64,000 nucleotides of DNA from Pterois miles. Its lineage: Eukaryota; Chordata; Actinopteri; Perciformes; Scorpaenidae. Made by a program: the position numbers and the translations under genes. The notes beneath the pieces were generated by a model. It had not been told where the DNA came from and ran no database searches. It saw only the letters and a program-made list of their open reading frames with translations. Positions 25,126-64,000 of the stretch are shown here, piece after piece (positions within the stretch are counted from its first letter, which is position 1; each line of letters starts with the position of its first letter). The stretch is from the NCBI GenBank assembly GCA_947000775.1, contig CAMQGK010000565.1, positions 9,348,501 to 9,412,500 of the forward strand. Direction: 5' to 3'.

Positions 25126-25493
25126 ACCTGTATGTGATTACCACAAAGACCCAGCAGCGCCTCTGCTCCATTATCTTCTGTGGTCAAAGCTTGTGCATTT
25201 TAGTGTTAAAATACAGTTTTCTGTCCTTCTAAAAACATTTTTCCCAAGTGACCTGACGTAGATTTTTGCATGACGACGCTGCTACATGTACAGTATATAC
25301 AGATCCTTATAGCCATTATATTAATGTTACATACAGTAGTCGGAGTTGTGTGCTCCTAGTTTGGAGAAGCAGACAGGATTACTGGCATGGAAGTTAAACA
25401 ATCTGCTGTTGTGGACACTGCAGTCCCGAAGATACACAATGACACAAACAAACTAAAAGATCGATGCAACGTGTCAGCTCCCCTTGTCCTGAG

Positions 25494-25780
25494 AGGTAAA
25501 ATGACTGTTTTTGTGAATGGAGTCTTGTGGCTTTGAAGACAGCAATGTAACAGCTTCAGTTCCCCATCAGAAAGGGCCGTGTGATGTTAAAGCGGTGAAA
25601 ATATTGTAAATATGGCGTACACTTTAACTATTGATTTTTAATTTTTTTTTTTTGTCTTCTGCTCCTGTACCGGTCGTTCTGCTTCACCATCACATGGCCC
25701 TTTCTGATGGGGAACTGAAGTGTTACATCACTCTCTTCAAAGCCACAAGACTCCATTCACAAAAACAGTCATTTTACCTT
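25494..25780. repeat. 93-bp near-perfect inverted repeat (foldback structure)
   Basis: The left arm 25494-25586 and right arm 25688-25780 are reverse complements at about 88 of 93 positions with a single 1-nt gap. Shared text includes GGTAAAATGACTGTTTTTGTG and CTTCAGTTCCCCATCAGAAA. The spacer of about 101 bp is AT-rich and includes a T12 run. Transcribed from either strand, it would form a long hairpin. Likely a foldback-type MITE. Confidence 0.85.
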
Positions 25781-27194
25781 GCAGTACGTGGGAGTACACA
25801 TACCACCCCTCTTCAGAAAATCCAAACTAACCTCTTTAGTTATTTCCAAACTGAGCCCAGCTAGTTTTTGTTATTTATAACCTTATTGCTTAGCTTACTT
25901 TGGTAACTTACATCACTGCTTTTTTCTAACAGCTGAGTGGGCGTTTCCATTTCAGAAAAATGGAAAATAACACAGAAGGACCCAGCCTTTAAGATCAATA
26001 AGTTTCTTGTCCAATTAGCTTGGCCTCTGTAAACTGTTGTTCCTCTTCTGTGGTAGTCGATAAAGGTTATTCATTTCTGGAGGAACCTGTTTGCCTCAGT
26101 GTCAGTGTGACGTCCTCTAAAACTCTATTGCGGTGCCGAGAAGCAGCCGTGGATAACAGCGTCGGAGATTCAAACAGAGCTTGTCAAAACAGCCTTTCCA
26201 CTGTCCGATTCGACTGCCTTGATCCCCAGGAATACCTTAGCAGAGGAGAGGAATGCCTCAGAGAGCTTTCCAGCTCCCCCCTCCCATCGTCCTGCTTCGC
26301 TTCAACAAACAACCCAAAGTCCTGTTTGTTTGCTCTGAAAATAATCAGCCCGGGGCCTGTTTATTGAGCCGCGTGGCATAATCTCCACAGCGATGACGTC
26401 TCTATCTGTTGTAGTTTTCAGACGTGGGAACAGTTATGGCAGATTCCCATGTTTTTCAAATGTTAAGCTGCAAAGTTACAATGGATCGTACATTGTAAAG
26501 ATCGTAAAGACACATAGATTCACGCATCAAAAGCAACCTGTCCATCATGTTTGAAGTTGTTTTTTTCTGCCTTAGACTTTATCAAACCCTCATCTACGTG
26601 TCCATATCGTTGTCCAATTTCAAATCAATTTCAGTCACAAACTGTCATTTCTCATCCAATGTGCACTCTCTTTAACCCCCAGTAATTCAGAGCAGATAAG
26701 CTGGCTGCACCACTTTACTAAAAGCATCCAACCTTTCCAGCCAGCTTTCAATTTCCTCCACATTTTCCCCCGACTTTAACTTCAACGTTGTCTCTCCAGC
26801 GGCCGCCACTGACCTTGAGGACATTTAATTTAACCAAGATCTGCTGCTGTTTGCCTGTCGGGTCGCCAGGTTCCTCCTTAGCTTTCTGATTCGTGCGGTC
26901 CCCGTTCATTTCGGCTATGTAATGTCACCAAGAAAGCAACTTCCCTGATTTATTACTCCACCATTGTTCTCCTCGTCTTCAAAGCTCGCCTTTGAGATGT
27001 CCACTAAACAAATGATGTAGCATGTTTCACACAAACCACAAAACAATAATAGCCTTATGACCCAGGCAGTGCTGTAGGTATAGATGCAGAAAAAGATCAT
27101 GAGTCTGTAAGTGATTAAAACCAACTTCTAACAGTTCTTAGCCTGTGACGGTACTTATACTCACAAAATTTAACTAATGTATATCACCATGAAT

Positions 27195-28125
27195 CTTCCC
27201 CAGCTAATTATTTACGTTAAGGTGATTATTTTTTGTATTGTGTATTTTCTGAAATGTTATGTTTAAATATGCAAATGAATCATTTGTGAATATTTATTCC
27301 AATTTGCATCGTTTCCAAAACAGAAATGTGAACGCTGGATAAAGCCAGGTTCAAAATTCTTCTTATCAAAGGGAATTTCTATTTTAATCACTCCATAAAT
27401 CAGAAAATACTGTCAACAGCCATAAAATATCCATATTTAGTATTTTTTTTGATAGGGAAATCAATTCATATATTTAATTGCACATGTTTTATCAGGTCAA
27501 AAAACCCTCATAGGTTCTGCATTTAGCATAAAAAATATGCTCAAATCATAACTTGGAAAACTCAACAGCTGTCAGTGTGTCAGAGTGCTGACTTGACTAT
27601 GACTTGATCCAGACTGACTGTGATTATCATAAAGTGGGCATGTCTGTAAAGGGGAGACTGGTGGGTACCCAGAGAACCCATTTACATTCACACATCTGGA
27701 GGTCAGAGGTCAAGGGACCACTTTGAATATGGCCATGACAGTTGTCCATCGCCCATATTTAGTGCAGGTTTGGAGCGTTATTTAGCCTCCTAGTATGACA
27801 TGGATTGGCACGGAGGGATTCCTCATGTTTTCTAGTTTCAAATAATGCCAGTATCTCCACGCTAGCTTAAAACTGATCCCACTACAACCTCCAAAAGATC
27901 GATTGCATTCATGCGTCAAAGAAAGTGCTGTTAAAATGAATTTGCTTTAACACCTAATTATCGCGTTAGCCCCAGTTTAAATATGTAAATGAGGCATTAT
28001 CTGATGGTAACCTTTGGTGAAATGGTGAGAAATCTACAGACACAAATGGACAAAGTGGTAAAATAAACAACTAAATGTGAATCTTGGATGTTTTCTTTCC
28101 ACTTGTCTGAAAGAAGGCATGTAAT
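27195..28125 (-). repeat. Dispersed repeat family (reverse copy) interrupted by a hAT-like fragment
   Basis: Pieces at 27240-27360 (GAACGCTGGATAAAGCCAGG) and 27975-28125 (GGTAACC...TTCTTTCCACTTGTCTGAAAG) match, in reverse, the copy at 60058-60720 in met intron 11. They appear in the expected order, but the hAT-like fragment at 27440-27970 lies between them. Confidence 0.55.
27440..27970 (+). mobile_element. hAT-like family, copy 3
   Basis: AACAGCTGTCAGTGTGTCAGAG, TGACTTGACTATGACTTGATCC and ATAAAGTGGGCATGTCTG, through to TTATCGCGTTAGCCCC, identify the family. The 5' terminus is lost. The 3' end stops one partial repeat short of the CAGCCCTA consensus. Confidence 0.7.
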
Positions 28126-29560
28126 GGAAAAATAGAAATAGAAAAATAGCTCAAAATTGACCAGTGCATGAAAAACAGTGGTTTTGTGTCCTATAGTGTC
28201 TCATTTAAGTCACAACAAAAGGTCAGAACTAAGGTCACAAGCATCGAAGCGGAGTCTCCATTTCAAATTGCTTGGCACCATGAGGCGCTTTGAAAGAAGC
28301 CGTCCACGGGTCTTGATAATCATTGTACCTGTACTCCCTCCCCCTTCGTCCTTGTGAGTCCAGTGAAGAGGTCATCATCCACTGAAGCTGAGAAAACAAC
28401 AGAGAGCTCGGGCCTGGTCAGGCAGCCAGGTCAAGGACCTTAAGAGCCACAAGAGGCCCGCCACCCTCTGGGTCATTAATAATTAATGAAACCTGAGGCC
28501 GGGACAAGAGGCCATGACTAAACAGAAAAAGAGCCGGAGCGACGAGACGGCAGGGCTGGGCAGTAAGCTTAGAGGAGGGGGATACTGGTAGAGAAAAGGT
28601 CCTAAACCCAGCTCCGGCTACAGTCAGTGCTTTCACTGTATGCTCCACAGGCTCCAGACACAACAATCTCCACAACCCAGCGACGTTTGAAAACCAAAGA
28701 GGGGAGCTTTGGATCTAAACTCAAGTGAGGAAGTAGAGAAAGAGGAGGGTGAAGAAAGAGAGAGAAAAAGGTGTGGTTGCCCAGTTGGATAAGGGAGAAA
28801 GTTTTTTTTCATGGAAAGAAAAACAGCATGAAAGTCTTCTCGCCGTTTCCCATGAAATCCTGCCGTCCTTCTGCTGAACAAAGCGTACACTTGCCCTAGA
28901 GCCACTATCACACCGAGACCTCCATTACGAGCACGGCCCGATGAAAGAGTAGCTAAGGGGAGCTTAGGAGGTTTGCTTCTCAACCCTCCCCCATCGGGCC
29001 TGATATGAAAGAAGATAGTTCAACATGATATTATATAACCAGTAGTTTTTAGGAGAGCACCGTGTTTGGATAAGATGATCTAACTTGCTGACAAGTCCCG
29101 GCAAAATATGGTGCATTATCTAATATTTGTCCGTGCTGTTTGCTTCAGATTTTTAGTCTTATTGAAGTTCACGACTTTGAAGGGGATTTTCTTGACTGTT
29201 AAACATGACCACACTGATGCTGCTGACATTTTTTGGCTGTGCCATATGTCATAATATCATGCCCATAACCACAATATAAAGCACTCTCAAGTATTATTCT
29301 CACTATACATTCTGTTATTCTTGGAGCACCACAGGGTAGTGTTTTCACAATACTGGAATTACTCACTTTGATACAATACCTTAAAAAAATAGTGATATTC
29401 AATACCATTTTCAATACCACAGGGAAAATTAACATAACATTGAGGGCATTTTATTTTTGTATGGGTGAGAGCAGAAAGCACAATTGTACCTGTATATTAA
29501 TACTGTGGAAAATTAGCATTGAAAACATTTAAAATATTCAGTATTGATATATATCAATTG

Positions 29561-30187
29561 TGGCTGTCAAATTAAACATGTTAATAACGCATAAACCAAA
29601 TTTGTTTTAACACTAACTTCGTTAATGCATAAACACAACGTGTGATTTTTAGGCTGTAACGGGCTCAGTTTTGAAGCTAGAGTGAAGATCCTGGTATTAT
29701 ATGAAACTTTAAAACAAAATGAATCCACTGGGACCAACCATGTCATACTAGCTTGGCCCAAACTTGTGCTAAATATTGGCTAGGAAAAACTGGCATGACC
29801 ATTTTCAAAGTGGTGCCTTGACCTCTGACCTCCAGATATGTGCATATAAATAGGTTCTCTGGGTCCCCACCAGTCTCCCCTTTACAGACATGCCCACTTT
29901 ATGATAATCACATGCAGTTTGAGGCAAATCGTAGTTAAGTCAGCAGACTGACAGCTGATGATTTGAGCATATTTTTATGCTAAATGCAGTACCTGCAAGG
30001 GTTTCTGGACAATATTTGTCATTATTTTGTGCTGTTATTTGCCCACTCTCATTAATAAATTCTCAGTATTAAATACTTGAGAAATTTTGAACAGATAAAA
30101 AAAATTATTCATTTGCAATTAAGCACAATTAACTATGGACAATCATGCAATTAATTGTGATTAAATATTTTAATCACTGACAGCAGT
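29561..30187 (-). mobile_element. hAT-like family, copy 4, adjacent to exon 3
   Basis: It begins TGGCTGTCAA and ends ACTGACAGCAG, both decayed forms of the family ends. The middle carries the GACCTCTGACCTCCAGATATGTG, GACATGCCCACTTTATGATAATC and GGACAATATTTGTC blocks. The right end lies about 54 bp upstream of the exon 3 acceptor. No target duplication survives. Confidence 0.75.
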
Positions 30188-30241
30188 TCTTGGAGCATCA
30201 TAGGGATTTTTTTCTAATTGATGCCTATTTTTTATTTGCAG

Positions 30242-63952
<33,711 letters not shown>

Positions 63953-64000
63953 GTGAGACACAGTTTACAGATGACAAGACACGTGCCTGTGCTTTTTAGT

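Larger units (their letters stand above)
1..30241 (+). other. met: met intron 2 (3' part, at least 30.2 kb)
   Basis: There is no SEMA-like coding sequence in any frame upstream of 30242, so the roughly 1.2-kb coding exon expected before exon 3 must lie outside the window. The interval holds dispersed repeats listed separately, plus apparently single-copy stretches where I see no gene: roughly 385-700, 830-1240, 1350-2400, 5480-7780, 8000-9430, 9650-10820, 10950-11980, 12190-13170, 13810-14650, 14930-15650, 17050-19600, 19700-22180, 22700-24750, 25800-27190 and 28130-29290. Open frames here are short and show no recognisable domain. Confidence 0.85.

Overview
The window is teleost fish nuclear DNA, most likely from a percomorph. 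It is AT-rich, dense in (TG)n microsatellites, and full of short non-autonomous DNA transposons whose termini (such as TAGGGCTG...CAGCCCTA) I recognise from teleost genomes. The species cannot be told from the sequence.

One protein-coding gene explains all the convincing coding sequence. Ten exons on the + strand between 30242 and 63952 together encode 515 residues of the extracellular region of the hepatocyte growth factor receptor MET. They cover the end of the SEMA domain, the complete eight-cysteine PSI domain, IPT1 to IPT3 and the start of IPT4. Exon sizes and phases follow human exons 3 to 12, and every join keeps frame. The large 5' coding exon (human exon 2, most of SEMA) lies upstream. 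The transmembrane and kinase exons lie downstream. Every base outside these exons therefore appears to be met intron.

Layout: 1-30241 is the 3' part of a very large intron 2. Exon 3 is at 30242-30445, followed by intron 3 (9.0 kb, with a 174-bp TG repeat and a RecQ-helicase-like fossil). Exons 4 and 5 lie at 39476-40122. A compact cluster of exons 6 to 10 lies at 42667-46120. Intron 10 is 13.5 kb and carries at least six recognisable mobile-element fragments. Exon 11 is at 59616-59825, intron 11 is 4.0 kb, and exon 12 is at 63803-63952, next to the right edge.

The introns hold several dispersed families. One hAT-like family has at least six copies, one with a perfect 8-bp target duplication. 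Another hAT-like family has TAG(A/G)GCTGCAAC ends. Also present are TTAA-bounded elements, a tRNA-derived SINE, LINE 3' tails, a tandem CCATCC-type array, and two inverted-repeat (foldback) structures. The most notable items for follow-up are the 93-bp inverted repeat at 25494-25780, a transposon copy ending about 54 bp from the exon 3 acceptor, a possible in-frame alternative terminal exon in intron 11 (62857-62997), a long TG tract 46 nt after the exon 6 donor, and the helicase-like fossil at about 39050-39195. I found no convincing RNA gene and no second host gene. The family assignments come from recognising sequence, not from a search.
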